Positions 53,759 to 60,602 of a stretch of DNA of 61,116 bases are shown piece after piece. The position numbers were made by a program, and so were the translations under genes. The first letter of the stretch is position 1, and each line of letters begins with the position of its first letter. Source of the DNA: a virus; the IMG/VR virus record IMGVR_UViG_3300042924_005523, positions 1-61,116 of that record, one strand, 5' to 3'. The notes below the pieces were generated by a model. The model was not told where the DNA came from. It did not search any database and saw nothing but the letters and a program-made list of their open reading frames with translations.

Positions 53759-54300
53759 TTCTGCTACTGAGGACCATTCCTCTTCGTCGCTTTTTTTGCT
53801 GCCATTGCCTCCTGCGTCTCAGCATTTTGCTCTTCAGCAATAAACTCAACCACTTTTGCAATGGCTTTACGGGGAAGGTTTTTAGTATCATCCAATTCCC
53901 AGTCCGCAAGATCTTGCCATTCGCCATCAATCAAACCTTGACCGCGAGAGCGAATAAAGGCAGTAACCATGCGGGCGTTGGTGCTCTCCACTGAAGAGCC
54001 ACTGGTGATCATGCTCAGTGTTTCCTCGGTATATTCCGAGAGAAGTTCAGCTTCAGTAATGGAACCACCGCCTCCCTGAAGCAAACTAAAAGCTTCGTCC
54101 AGCGGAATGTCCTTTGCAGTGGCAATGCGCTTAGCCAGTTGCACAGCCCTAATAGTAGCTTGGCTTTGCAACTTACTAATTTCTTCCTGTTCAATTGCTT
54201 CAGCGACAAGCCAGCCACCATATTTCTTCATGCGAATTTCAGGAAGAAGCTCAAAATAATCTTCGGCTTTAGTCTGCAGAAGGAAGCTGTATTTGCTCAT
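53324..54300 (-). CDS. tail assembly chaperone fusion G-T by -1 frameshift (325 aa)
   Basis: The G frame (ATG 54300, 178 residues if unshifted, stop at 53764) carries the heptamer A-AAA-AAA at 53791-53797 near its end. A -1 slip there continues in the frame that ends at 53324, giving 170 + 155 residues. The shifted reading SDEEEWSSVAEMLEARARNQ runs straight into the second frame. Fused G/GT chaperones made this way hold the tape measure during tail assembly in lambda and many siphoviruses. The joint place just before the tape measure is the classical one. Confidence 0.85.
53764..54300 (-). CDS. tail assembly chaperone G (178 aa, unshifted product)
   Basis: ATG at 54300 (MSKYSFLLQTKAEDYFELLP). 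Helical protein with an ISKLQSQATIRAVQLAKRIA segment and an acidic middle, ending KKATKRNGPQ. As in lambda, the unshifted G should be made in excess of the frameshifted fusion. The start overlaps the 54269 gene. Confidence 0.8.
   Translation of the reverse strand: MSKYSFLLQTKAEDYFELLPEIRMKKYGGWLVAEAIEQEEISKLQSQATIRAVQLAKRIATAKDIPLDEAFSLLQGGGGSITEAELLSEYTEETLSMITSGSSVESTNARMVTAFIRSRGQGLIDGEWQDLADWELDDTKNLPRKAIAKVVEFIAEEQNAETQEAMAAKKATKRNGPQ
53791..53797 (-). promoter_or_regulatory. -1 ribosomal frameshift slippery site (A AAA AAA)
   Basis: On the minus strand GCA-AAA-AAA-GCG in the G reading frame gives the X-XXY-YYZ heptamer A-AAA-AAA. Slipping back one base reads AGC GAC GAA and enters the open downstream frame. 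No obvious strong stem was confirmed after it, as is common at lambda-type sites. Confidence 0.8.
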
Positions 54301-54526
54301 GATCAAGAACGTTTAACAATGCGTTGAACACCTTCACCCTTTCACTGCTAGAGCGAAATTCTTTAGGCACTTCAACAAGCAATGAATGATTTTCGTTGCT
54401 TATTCTAATGGTCTCGTCTCGACAAGAAATAAGACAGAGGATGCCCACCTCCATGGACGCTCCGTCAAGCTGATTATTAATGGCATGAACAGAGCGGTCT
54501 TCGCTCCACAGATAGTCAATATTCAT
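54269..54526 (-). CDS. protein of unknown function in tail module (85 aa)
   Basis: ATG at 54526 (MNIDYLWSEDRSVHAINNQL). Beta-rich (VGILCLISCRDETIRISNEN, HSLLVEVPKEF) with a C-terminal helix. It overlaps the G chaperone start by 32 bases and the previous gene by four. It sits where small tail completion or chaperone-like factors occur; no family recognised. Confidence 0.65.
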   Translation of the reverse strand: MNIDYLWSEDRSVHAINNQLDGASMEVGILCLISCRDETIRISNENHSLLVEVPKEFRSSSERVKVFNALLNVLDHEQIQLPSAD

Positions 54527-54990
54527 GCACTAAACGCAAATTTAATTCGGCGCTTCAATGCTAACTGCACGTCGCTTCCTTCAAACAATGCAGGCGAAGC
54601 AAGCTCGTCTGTCCATTGTCGAGGATAACCAGCGCTTGTTCCCAGTCCTTCATGCACATCAACTGCATAGTGATAGCCATTCTTGGGGTTGATCGCATCC
54701 CATGTCCATGATGCAACAATCGCAGAACTGCCTAGGGTTACATTGAAATTTTCTAGTCCGCTTTCATAGAGAGCACCAAGATCATAAATATCGCGACGAC
54801 CTTCGCTAATTAAATCGCCATTTTTTCTGCGCGTCTCTCCTCCATACTGCCATCTGTCCATATCTCTAAATTGTTCATTCCAATACTCTTTTTGAATGTC
54901 CTCTCTTGTCCACTCCTCAAAAGCCTTCGCGAGTTTTGCCGCTAAGTTATTTGGATTGCTGAACGAGCCGCCGACAATAATTCCGCTCAT
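54523..54990 (-). CDS. head-tail connector or tail completion protein (155 aa)
   Basis: ATG at 54990 (MSGIIVGGSFSNPNNLAAKL). Contains a YDLGALYESGLENFNVTLGS segment then ASWTWDAINPKNGYHYAVDV and HEGLG, a pattern common to phage neck proteins of the HK97 gp10 type (helix, then VxxxxxYAxxxHxG). It would join head and tail. Order between tail tube candidate and chaperones fits. Confidence 0.7.
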   Translation of the reverse strand: MSGIIVGGSFSNPNNLAAKLAKAFEEWTREDIQKEYWNEQFRDMDRWQYGGETRRKNGDLISEGRRDIYDLGALYESGLENFNVTLGSSAIVASWTWDAINPKNGYHYAVDVHEGLGTSAGYPRQWTDELASPALFEGSDVQLALKRRIKFAFSA

Positions 54991-55397
54991 GGTGCTATCA
55001 GATTGCGCAGAATCATATCGGGCACCATGAAGCGACAGCGCTCATAGGCAATATCGTCTCCGGGAAAATATCGTGGCGTGGCATCGGGAAAACGTCTAAC
55101 CATCCTGTCCATGGCAGTGGCAAGCGTGCCGCTATTAGGCGTGAACTGCGTGAGCACTACTTCCCATATCTGGTTTACCTTCACAGCGCCTCCCAATGGA
55201 GAGCGGGGATTCAATTGAGGAAACTCTCGCATTGTCACTTCTAGCCCCTTCACTTTCCACTCATTGGGAACGCTTTGCCTTCCAACTACATACACAGCAG
55301 GAATAGTTGAATTGTTTGGCAACGTATAGGTGCCAATTAAATTGGGTGATGCAGATAGTAGTTCAGTGACAACTTCCCGAAGCTGTGTAATGTTCAC
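54987..55397 (-). CDS. tail terminator-like protein (136 aa)
   Basis: GTG start at 55397 (reads MNITQLREVVTELLSASPNL), five bases after the T-run of a strong hairpin. A helix followed by beta strands (TYTLPNNSTIPAVYVVG, VKVNQIWEVVLTQF) and ATAMDRMVRRFPDATPRYFP is the order of tail terminator proteins that cap the tube. No Shine-Dalgarno sequence is visible, so the leader hairpin may matter for translation. Confidence 0.65.
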   Translation of the reverse strand: MNITQLREVVTELLSASPNLIGTYTLPNNSTIPAVYVVGRQSVPNEWKVKGLEVTMREFPQLNPRSPLGGAVKVNQIWEVVLTQFTPNSGTLATAMDRMVRRFPDATPRYFPGDDIAYERCRFMVPDMILRNLIAP

Positions 55398-55404
55398 AAT
55401 AAAA

Positions 55405-55426
55405 AGCCTCTCCGTAAGGAGAGGCT
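55405..55426 (-). terminator. strong leftward terminator abutting a GTG start
   Basis: AGCCTCTCC-TTAC-GGAGAGGCT, nine base pairs, then TTTTTATT and the GTG at 55397. It separates the abundant tube gene from the downstream assembly genes and would lower their expression. Confidence 0.8.
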
Positions 55427-55450
55427 AGCAAAGAACAATGGAAAGATGAA

Positions 55451-56029
55451 TCAGCTATTGGGAGCCGAAGGGATGAGCGAGCCAGTGTTCTCAGCATTCT
55501 GGTGAATGCCAATGCGACCACGACTAATCAGATCAAAGGTGCATTCTACGAGGTTATCGGCAGGATAGCTCTCGTTATAGTTCATCACGCGACCCACGTA
55601 GGCCACGCGATCATAGTAGTAAGTGGCACCAGAAGCACCAAGCTGCTTGTTGATTTCCACGTACACTTCAGCGTTCTTGTCGTAACGAGCCGAGCTGATC
55701 ACTTGGAACGCTTCGTCAAAGCTATTGGGCAGGAAAGTGGTGCCATCAACGTCCTTCTGGAAGTAGGAAGTGACAGAAGCAGTGGCTTGACTGGTAACGA
55801 TAACGCTATCAGCGAAACCGCCGCCACCAAGCAGATAGAATTCTTGGTTGCCATCGTTAAAGGCAACAGAAGCCGTCGTAGCGGCTTGGAGGGTGTAGAG
55901 AGTAGGGGCGCCGCTCACAGTGAAGGTAGCGCCGCTCTGGGTGATAACAGGGCGTGCAGTGCCGTTGATCGAGCCAACGCGCACAATCACGTCTTGGCTC
56001 TTCACCAGTTCAGTGGGATGGTAGAGCAT
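55451..56029 (-). CDS. probable major tail (tube) protein (192 aa)
   Basis: ATG at 56029 (MLYHPTELVKSQDVIVRVGS). Beta-rich with YDKNAEVYVEINKQLGASGA, then YYDRVAYVGRVMNYNES and ECTFDLISRGRIGIHQ. Position after the connector genes, higher codon quality and the strong terminator right after it fit an abundant tube protein. The sequence is distinct from the tube-like pair at 40.4-41.9 kb. Confidence 0.7.
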   Translation of the reverse strand: MLYHPTELVKSQDVIVRVGSINGTARPVITQSGATFTVSGAPTLYTLQAATTASVAFNDGNQEFYLLGGGGFADSVIVTSQATASVTSYFQKDVDGTTFLPNSFDEAFQVISSARYDKNAEVYVEINKQLGASGATYYYDRVAYVGRVMNYNESYPADNLVECTFDLISRGRIGIHQNAENTGSLIPSAPNS

Positions 56030-56072
56030 GAGAAAAACCTCAGCAATGGAAGAAAAGAATGATTAAGCGGCG

Positions 56073-56089
56073 AAGGCTTGATTTAATCA
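56073..56089 (-). other. palindromic hairpin at a gene end
   Basis: GCTTGATT-T-AATCAAGC, eight base pairs around one base, starting at the stop codon of the 56087 gene. No U-run, so perhaps an mRNA-stabilising end or attenuator before the tube gene. Confidence 0.45.
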
Positions 56090-56476
56090 AGCATTGTCAA
56101 CGCTTCCTTTGCCAATTAGTCTAAAAATTCCTCTAATTGGCGTGCCCAAGAATTGCCAATAATGAATAGCAATTTCTTCGTTTGGCAACAGTTCAAAACG
56201 CCCTTCTCTTCCATTGATTGTTGCTCGCGCAGAATCACCAGGCGTTACGCCAGAAAGCGTAAGTGGAGAAGTGAGACGACCTTCCATGTAAACGGCCGTC
56301 TGATCTGCGCCAAGCAAGTAATCATACTGAGGATTACGCTTTTGTCTCAACGTTGCGTAGTAAGTAACGCCAGTTGCAACGGCCACGTAATTGCCAGTTT
56401 CGCTATCAAGTGCATAGCCCGAAGCCACTGACCATACCAGCGTGGAATTGGCAAGTGGCTCCAGGAAATTGCTCAT
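56087..56476 (-). CDS. head closure/connector protein (129 aa)
   Basis: ATG at 56476 (MSNFLEPLANSTLVWSVASG). Beta-barrel type: TYYATLRQKRNPQYDYLLGA, VYMEGRLTSPLTLSG, GREGRFELLP and YWQFLGTPIRGIFRLIGKG. These fit small head-closure proteins below the portal. A perfect palindromic stem (GCTTGATT/AATCAAGC) overlaps its stop. Overlaps the previous gene by four bases. Confidence 0.65.
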   Translation of the reverse strand: MSNFLEPLANSTLVWSVASGYALDSETGNYVAVATGVTYYATLRQKRNPQYDYLLGADQTAVYMEGRLTSPLTLSGVTPGDSARATINGREGRFELLPNEEIAIHYWQFLGTPIRGIFRLIGKGSVDNA

Positions 56477-56784
56477 ACAACGAAACCAACAGAAGAGGAA
56501 GGAAGAAGATTCAGCATACGCTTGAACTCTTGACCATATTGAGTGGCATCTAGCCCCTCACCATAAACCTTGCCATCAGTGGCACCAATTTGAATGCCCA
56601 TCTGCGCAAGTTGAATGGCAATGATATGAGCAGCAAGAAACTTAACCGCCCTATCAGTTTGCTCTCCAAATACATCTGCAGAGGCATCGTAAGTGGCTTC
56701 AGAAATGGCGCCGTTTACAATGCCCGATGGATGAGGAGTGAATTCAGGGAAGCGCTCAAGAAAACTCGCATAAGTGACGGCCAT
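56473..56784 (-). CDS. head-tail connector, DUF4054-like (103 aa)
   Basis: ATG at 56784 (MAVTYASFLERFPEFTPHPS). The F-x-x-x-FPEF start, then DRAVKFLAAHIIAIQLAQMG and ATQYGQEFKRMLNL, match the DUF4054 type of neck adaptor. It would sit between portal and tail. Four-base overlap with the next gene. Confidence 0.75.
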   Translation of the reverse strand: MAVTYASFLERFPEFTPHPSGIVNGAISEATYDASADVFGEQTDRAVKFLAAHIIAIQLAQMGIQIGATDGKVYGEGLDATQYGQEFKRMLNLLPSSSVGFVV

Positions 56785-56786
56785 AA

Positions 56787-57173
56787 TCAGGCCTTCCCAA
56801 TGCGAATGTTTTCAATGCGCTTATTAATGGCATTACGTACGCGCACACGGCCTTCAATTTTCTTCCAGCCATTCAACTGATCCGGGTCATGAATGAGTTC
56901 AATCATGCGGATAGCTTCAACCAATGGCATTTGAGAAAGCGTTTGCACATCTTGAGGAATGTCTTCCACCATGATCTGTTCACGCACTTCTTCGATGGCC
57001 CCAATGTTCATAAGACGTTTGACTGCCTTATTTTCGCGGGCCACTTTCCATTGATGCTCTGGAATATCTTGATTAAGACCAGGCGTGAGCTGAATCAAGC
57101 CTGTTTGCGTAATAATGCCAAACCCGCCTTCACGGGGCGGGTTCTCAAGTTCGGGGCGATAAGCAATGAGCAT
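56787..57173 (-). CDS. protein of unknown function in head module (128 aa)
   Basis: ATG at 57173 in the GAACAATG context. Begins MLIAYRPELENPPREGGFGI and has a helical C-terminus (EAIRMIELIHDPDQLNGWKK, RNAINKRIENIRIGKA). It lies between the major capsid and connector genes and may be an adaptor or head-completion protein. No named family. Confidence 0.65.
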   Translation of the reverse strand: MLIAYRPELENPPREGGFGIITQTGLIQLTPGLNQDIPEHQWKVARENKAVKRLMNIGAIEEVREQIMVEDIPQDVQTLSQMPLVEAIRMIELIHDPDQLNGWKKIEGRVRVRNAINKRIENIRIGKA

Positions 57174-57228
57174 TGTTCAAAAGAAACAATTGTCCATAGC
57201 TTAACGCCCTTCTCTTGATTAACTATCC

Positions 57229-58137
57229 TCAGGCAGAAGCTTGAACGTAGATAACGCTCTTGGGATAGTACAGAGCCACGCCACCCACACGAGCATGAGC
57301 GGGAACAATGAACTCAAGGCCGCGCTGTTGGGGCGGGAAGAGTTCCAGCGGCTGAGGAATGTGCAGTTGCACTTTCTCGGGATCACGCTTGTACACAACC
57401 ATGCGGTTGGTATTCAGCACGCTGTTATCGGCATCCAGTTGGTTGATAGGCTCAACGTTACGGATGTAGGGGTTGGTGCGCAGGAAGTATTCCAGCACGG
57501 TCACGTCCGAAGAGTCGGAGTTGCGAGTGGTGCTCACCTTGTTATAGTCCTCATAGGACATGAGGATGGTGTCGGGCTGCTCCTTCATCTTGGAACCATT
57601 GATAATGGCAGTCACGCCATAGTTCAGCAGCTCAAGCATTTCCTGAGCAGTGGTGCCGCTACCGGTGAACCACTTATCAGCAGCAACAACATCCACGGTG
57701 GAGTTGTTGAAGAAACCAGACAGGCCCACGGTGCTCTCACCGAACAGAGCCACTTCTTCCACTTTCTCCTCATAGGCACGGCGCACAGCAGCAGCACGAC
57801 GCTGCTCCAGAGCGATGTTGGCCATTTGAGCAGCACGCAGTTCTTGTACGGTATAACCGAAAGAACCACCGAAAGAGCGGATGTTGATGCTCTTCTCGAC
57901 TTGGCTGATGTCGGCACGAGGCAGATCATCAGCAGCATCAGCAATCAGCTTGAACTCACCAGTGGAGTCCATGATGCGATAGGTGAAGGTCTGGGCACCG
58001 GGACCAGCTTCGCTAGTAACAGGCAGAATGGTCGGATATTTAATATCCGCATACTGCACTTCAAACACTTGGGGGCGGATGTACTCAAGCTGACGCTCAA
58101 GGAACAGACCCGCGTCATCCATACGGAATTCAGACAT
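57229..58137 (-). CDS. major capsid protein (DUF2184-type, 302 aa)
   Basis: ATG at 58137 with a strong AGGAGG ribosome binding site. Matches HK97-fold capsids of the DUF2184 type: FEVQYADIKYPTILPVTSEA, TFTYRIMDSTGEFKLIADA, INIRSFGGSFGYTVQELRAA, RRAYEEKVEEVALFGESTVG and the C-terminal RMVVYKRDPEKVQLHIPQPL. Composition and strong initiation signal fit an abundant virion protein. Lies after a decoration-type gene and a protease/scaffold gene, in the usual order. Confidence 0.9.
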   Translation of the reverse strand: MSEFRMDDAGLFLERQLEYIRPQVFEVQYADIKYPTILPVTSEAGPGAQTFTYRIMDSTGEFKLIADAADDLPRADISQVEKSINIRSFGGSFGYTVQELRAAQMANIALEQRRAAAVRRAYEEKVEEVALFGESTVGLSGFFNNSTVDVVAADKWFTGSGTTAQEMLELLNYGVTAIINGSKMKEQPDTILMSYEDYNKVSTTRNSDSSDVTVLEYFLRTNPYIRNVEPINQLDADNSVLNTNRMVVYKRDPEKVQLHIPQPLELFPPQQRGLEFIVPAHARVGGVALYYPKSVIYVQASA

Positions 58138-58152
58138 TGTTAGGGCCTCCTA

Positions 58153-58713
58153 TCAAGAATCAGCGGAAAGAGTAAAGCTGGGGCCATTCAGCTCCAGAAT
58201 TGCAAGACCGCTGCCAGTAGTCGAAGTCAGGAAACGAGCGCCTGCAAGGCGAACGGTTTTGCCAGAGGCAAAAGCATGAGAGAATTGACCAGCCTTGCCA
58301 GTGCCGCTAGCGGAATACAGCACACGAACAGGCGAAGTGGGCGAAACGGCGCCAGTCACATAAACGGCGACTGCACCCTCATTGGCAACGTTCAGCACTT
58401 GCTGATTCTTCACGCCAGGACGGCTGTTGGAATCAAGGGCAGTTTCGTCAACGTAGGTGAGAACGTTCACGCCTTGAACAGTGTCAGAAGCGCCAGAAAT
58501 GGTAGCAGCAGAATTAGCGGCGGTGCCAGCGGTGTTGTATACAACCACATTGCCGAAAGGCAGCACAGCGCCGGTTTCATTGACATAGGTGCCAATGGTG
58601 TTGTCGCGGATGTCAGACAGTTGACCTTCCAGCAGTGCATTGTGCTCAAGAGCGTAGCTCTGTTGCACGCCACCAGCGGAGGCGGTGCCCGAAGCAGAGA
58701 AAGTTACGGCCAT
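58153..58713 (-). CDS. capsid decoration/cement-like protein (186 aa)
   Basis: ATG at 58713 with AAGGAGG upstream. Beta-rich and low in charge: GGVQQSYALEHNALLEGQLS, IGTYVNETGAVLPFGNVVVY, and AVAVYVTGAVSPTSPVRVLY. Position between protease and capsid and the INETG...PFG-type motif fit head decoration proteins (DUF2190-like). Probably stabilises the expanded capsid. Confidence 0.75.
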   Translation of the reverse strand: MAVTFSASGTASAGGVQQSYALEHNALLEGQLSDIRDNTIGTYVNETGAVLPFGNVVVYNTAGTAANSAATISGASDTVQGVNVLTYVDETALDSNSRPGVKNQQVLNVANEGAVAVYVTGAVSPTSPVRVLYSASGTGKAGQFSHAFASGKTVRLAGARFLTSTTGSGLAILELNGPSFTLSADS

Positions 58714-58715
58714 AA

Positions 58716-59915
58716 TTACTTAGCCTCCTTGGAGATGGAAAGGGGCTTCTTCCAAGCATTCTGCAGCATGTCCATGTAGGCAGAGGGCGCAGAAACAGGA
58801 GAAGCAATGGAAGCTACGGCTTTACGCAGCTCATCAGTGGTGGCAGAGTCAGAACGACCCTCAGAGAGAGTGTCGAACATTGCCTGCACGTAGTCATCGC
58901 TCTTCTCAGAAAGATCAAGCTCATCACCACGCACTGCCTTGATGGAATCAACCATCACTTCGCGAGCAGTTTTGCCAGCGAATGCATAGGCACTATCGAG
59001 AACAGGCTTGGCCTTCTCGATGAGAGCCACACGCTCTTCAACCATGGAATCAAGGTTGATTTCTTGAGCAGCAGCCAGTTCGGTCTTCAGTTCTTCGATC
59101 TGCTCAGCCAGAGCATCAGCGCGACCCTCAGCGGAATCGCACTTGCCCTTCATTTCTTTTTCCATTGCATCCATTTCTTCTTTCATGGAAGCAGCGGAGG
59201 CTTGCAGTTCGTCGTACTTTTTCTTCATGTCCTCGTAGGACATACGGCCATCTTCCCGTTCTTTGGTGATAGCAAGAGCAACGCCCTCACTCACCTCGAA
59301 CTCGGCGCCGTCGAATACGACTTTGGCAGTCATAAGACGTTCCTCAGTTGTTTTAAATAAAGATGGATCGGCAGCATCTTGCCTATCAAGATGGAGCTTC
59401 ACTTGCGGGCCGGCGCGGCCCCGGCGGACAACAGCGATGTGATTGCCGATGATTTCCTTTTGGACGCCATCGTAATGTTCGCCGTTTTCTGTAACGCCAG
59501 GCGTAGGATCATAATTCACCCTATAGCCCGCGCTTACCTCACGAGCATCGCCTTTCATGATGCGCTTGATGGTGTCTTCGTCAGTGATGGTCATCACTGC
59601 TTTGACGAAACCATTGTCGTACACCACTTCAGTGCCACTAAAGCCCACTTGATAGTCTTTAGTATTCTCGGAATCGAGAAGCACAGGCGGATGTTCTGAA
59701 GTGATGGCCTTGCCCGCAAACGAAGCAAGACTATCGGGAGACGCCACTTCTGTTTCAGGACGATATTCGCGACGAATGGAACCATCACTATCTGTGTAGT
59801 GTTGGATGCCAGTGCGTGCGATAGAAGCCCATGCCCGAAGATAACCTTCCGGCGTGAGTTCGTATTTCTCAATAGGAGAGAAATCGTATCGGCAGGAAAT
59901 GGTGCTCATATTCAT
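58716..59915 (-). CDS. prohead protease plus scaffold, DUF2213-like (399 aa)
   Basis: ATG at 59915 or 59909. The first 180 residues match the DUF2213 family (YLRAWASIARTGIQHYTDSD, TSEHPPVLLDSENTKDYQVG, KRIMKGDAREVSAGYRVNYD). The rest is a long charged coiled coil (YDELQASAASMKEEMDAMEK, ALAEQIEELKTELAAAQ) as in scaffolds. Protease fused with a C-terminal scaffold is a usual HK97-type order. It is the first gene of the block after the divergent regulator; direct repeats overlap its start. Confidence 0.82.
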   Translation of the reverse strand: MNMSTISCRYDFSPIEKYELTPEGYLRAWASIARTGIQHYTDSDGSIRREYRPETEVASPDSLASFAGKAITSEHPPVLLDSENTKDYQVGFSGTEVVYDNGFVKAVMTITDEDTIKRIMKGDAREVSAGYRVNYDPTPGVTENGEHYDGVQKEIIGNHIAVVRRGRAGPQVKLHLDRQDAADPSLFKTTEERLMTAKVVFDGAEFEVSEGVALAITKEREDGRMSYEDMKKKYDELQASAASMKEEMDAMEKEMKGKCDSAEGRADALAEQIEELKTELAAAQEINLDSMVEERVALIEKAKPVLDSAYAFAGKTAREVMVDSIKAVRGDELDLSEKSDDYVQAMFDTLSEGRSDSATTDELRKAVASIASPVSAPSAYMDMLQNAWKKPLSISKEAK

Positions 59916-59946
59916 ACTTTATCAAGAAGCAAATGTTATACTTTAT
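59914..59946. promoter_or_regulatory. direct repeats between head operon and XRE gene, candidate operators
   Basis: ATACTTTAT occurs at 59914-59922 and 59938-59946, 24 bases apart, in the 60-base gap between divergent genes. The second copy overlaps TATACT, preceded by TG one base earlier, an extended -10-like element for the rightward regulator. They fit sites for the XRE protein. Confidence 0.45.
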
Positions 59947-59977
59947 GAGCTTATGCAAAACGGAATAAATTCTTGTG

Positions 59978-60253
59978 ATGTTCTTGGCACGTAGCACGAC
60001 AGACGCTCTTAAACTTCCCCACCAGGAAGCACGTATTCTTATTGCAAGTCGCATTAAAGAAGCCCGGCTTAATGCCGGGCTCACTCAACATGACGTGGCA
60101 AAAGAGCTGCACATTAGCCAAAGTTCCTATTGCCGCATTGAAAAAGGAACTGCCCCGCCAGATTGCGTGCAAATTCGCACGCTTAGTGGTCTCTATGGAA
60201 TTAGCGTGCTGTGGTTAATGGGCTACCCATCGTTTATTGCAAAGATTAGTTGA
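59978..60253 (+). CDS. XRE-family transcriptional regulator (91 aa)
   Basis: ATG at 59978 (GTG at 59975 possible). Classic Cro/CI helix-turn-helix at residues about 25-75: IASRIKEARLNAGLTQHDVA, KELHISQSSYCRIEKGTAPP, IRTLSGLYGISVLWLMGYP. It would bind DNA as a dimer and probably controls the divergent head/tail operon and itself. There are no lysogeny genes in the window, so it may be a late switch rather than a lysogeny repressor. Confidence 0.85.
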   Translation: MFLARSTTDALKLPHQEARILIASRIKEARLNAGLTQHDVAKELHISQSSYCRIEKGTAPPDCVQIRTLSGLYGISVLWLMGYPSFIAKIS

Positions 60254-60290
60254 ATTCTTGATAACAGGCATTTATCAGGAAAACAAATAA

Positions 60291-60602
60291 TCAATCCTCG
60301 TCATCATCATCGTCCTGCAAGTCGAGAAGCTGGTCTTCGATGCCGCTCATCACGTAGGATTTCGCAATGGCTTCAGCCTCAAAGACAAGCATTTTGATGG
60401 GCGTAAAATGCTCATCTGGCTTTTCGTAGTGATTCTCCACGAAAATATGCGTTTCCTCTAAGCGGCCATTCTTGAAATGCTGCTGCTCAACAAGTCGCCA
60501 GAGGGAAGTATTGCGATGTTCGTGCGCCGACAAAATAGCCAGAGCCTTCATTACGCCAATACCTTCATCCTCTTCCTCGATGACACGTACGTATTCGCTC
60601 AT
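60291..60602 (-). CDS. protein of unknown function in head module (103 aa)
   Basis: ATG at 60602 overlaps the upstream stop as ATGA. The product (MSEYVRVIEEEDEGIGVMKA) has helices and an extremely acidic C-terminus (DLQDDDDDED), perhaps a DNA mimic or disordered tail. It precedes the XRE gene on the opposite strand. No family recognised. Confidence 0.65.
   Translation of the reverse strand: MSEYVRVIEEEDEGIGVMKALAILSAHEHRNTSLWRLVEQQHFKNGRLEETHIFVENHYEKPDEHFTPIKMLVFEAEAIAKSYVMSGIEDQLLDLQDDDDDED

Noticed and set aside
57241-58143. 300-codon plus-strand frame opposite the major capsid gene
   Set aside because: It is an exact antisense shadow of a gene with clear capsid motifs and a strong ribosome binding site.
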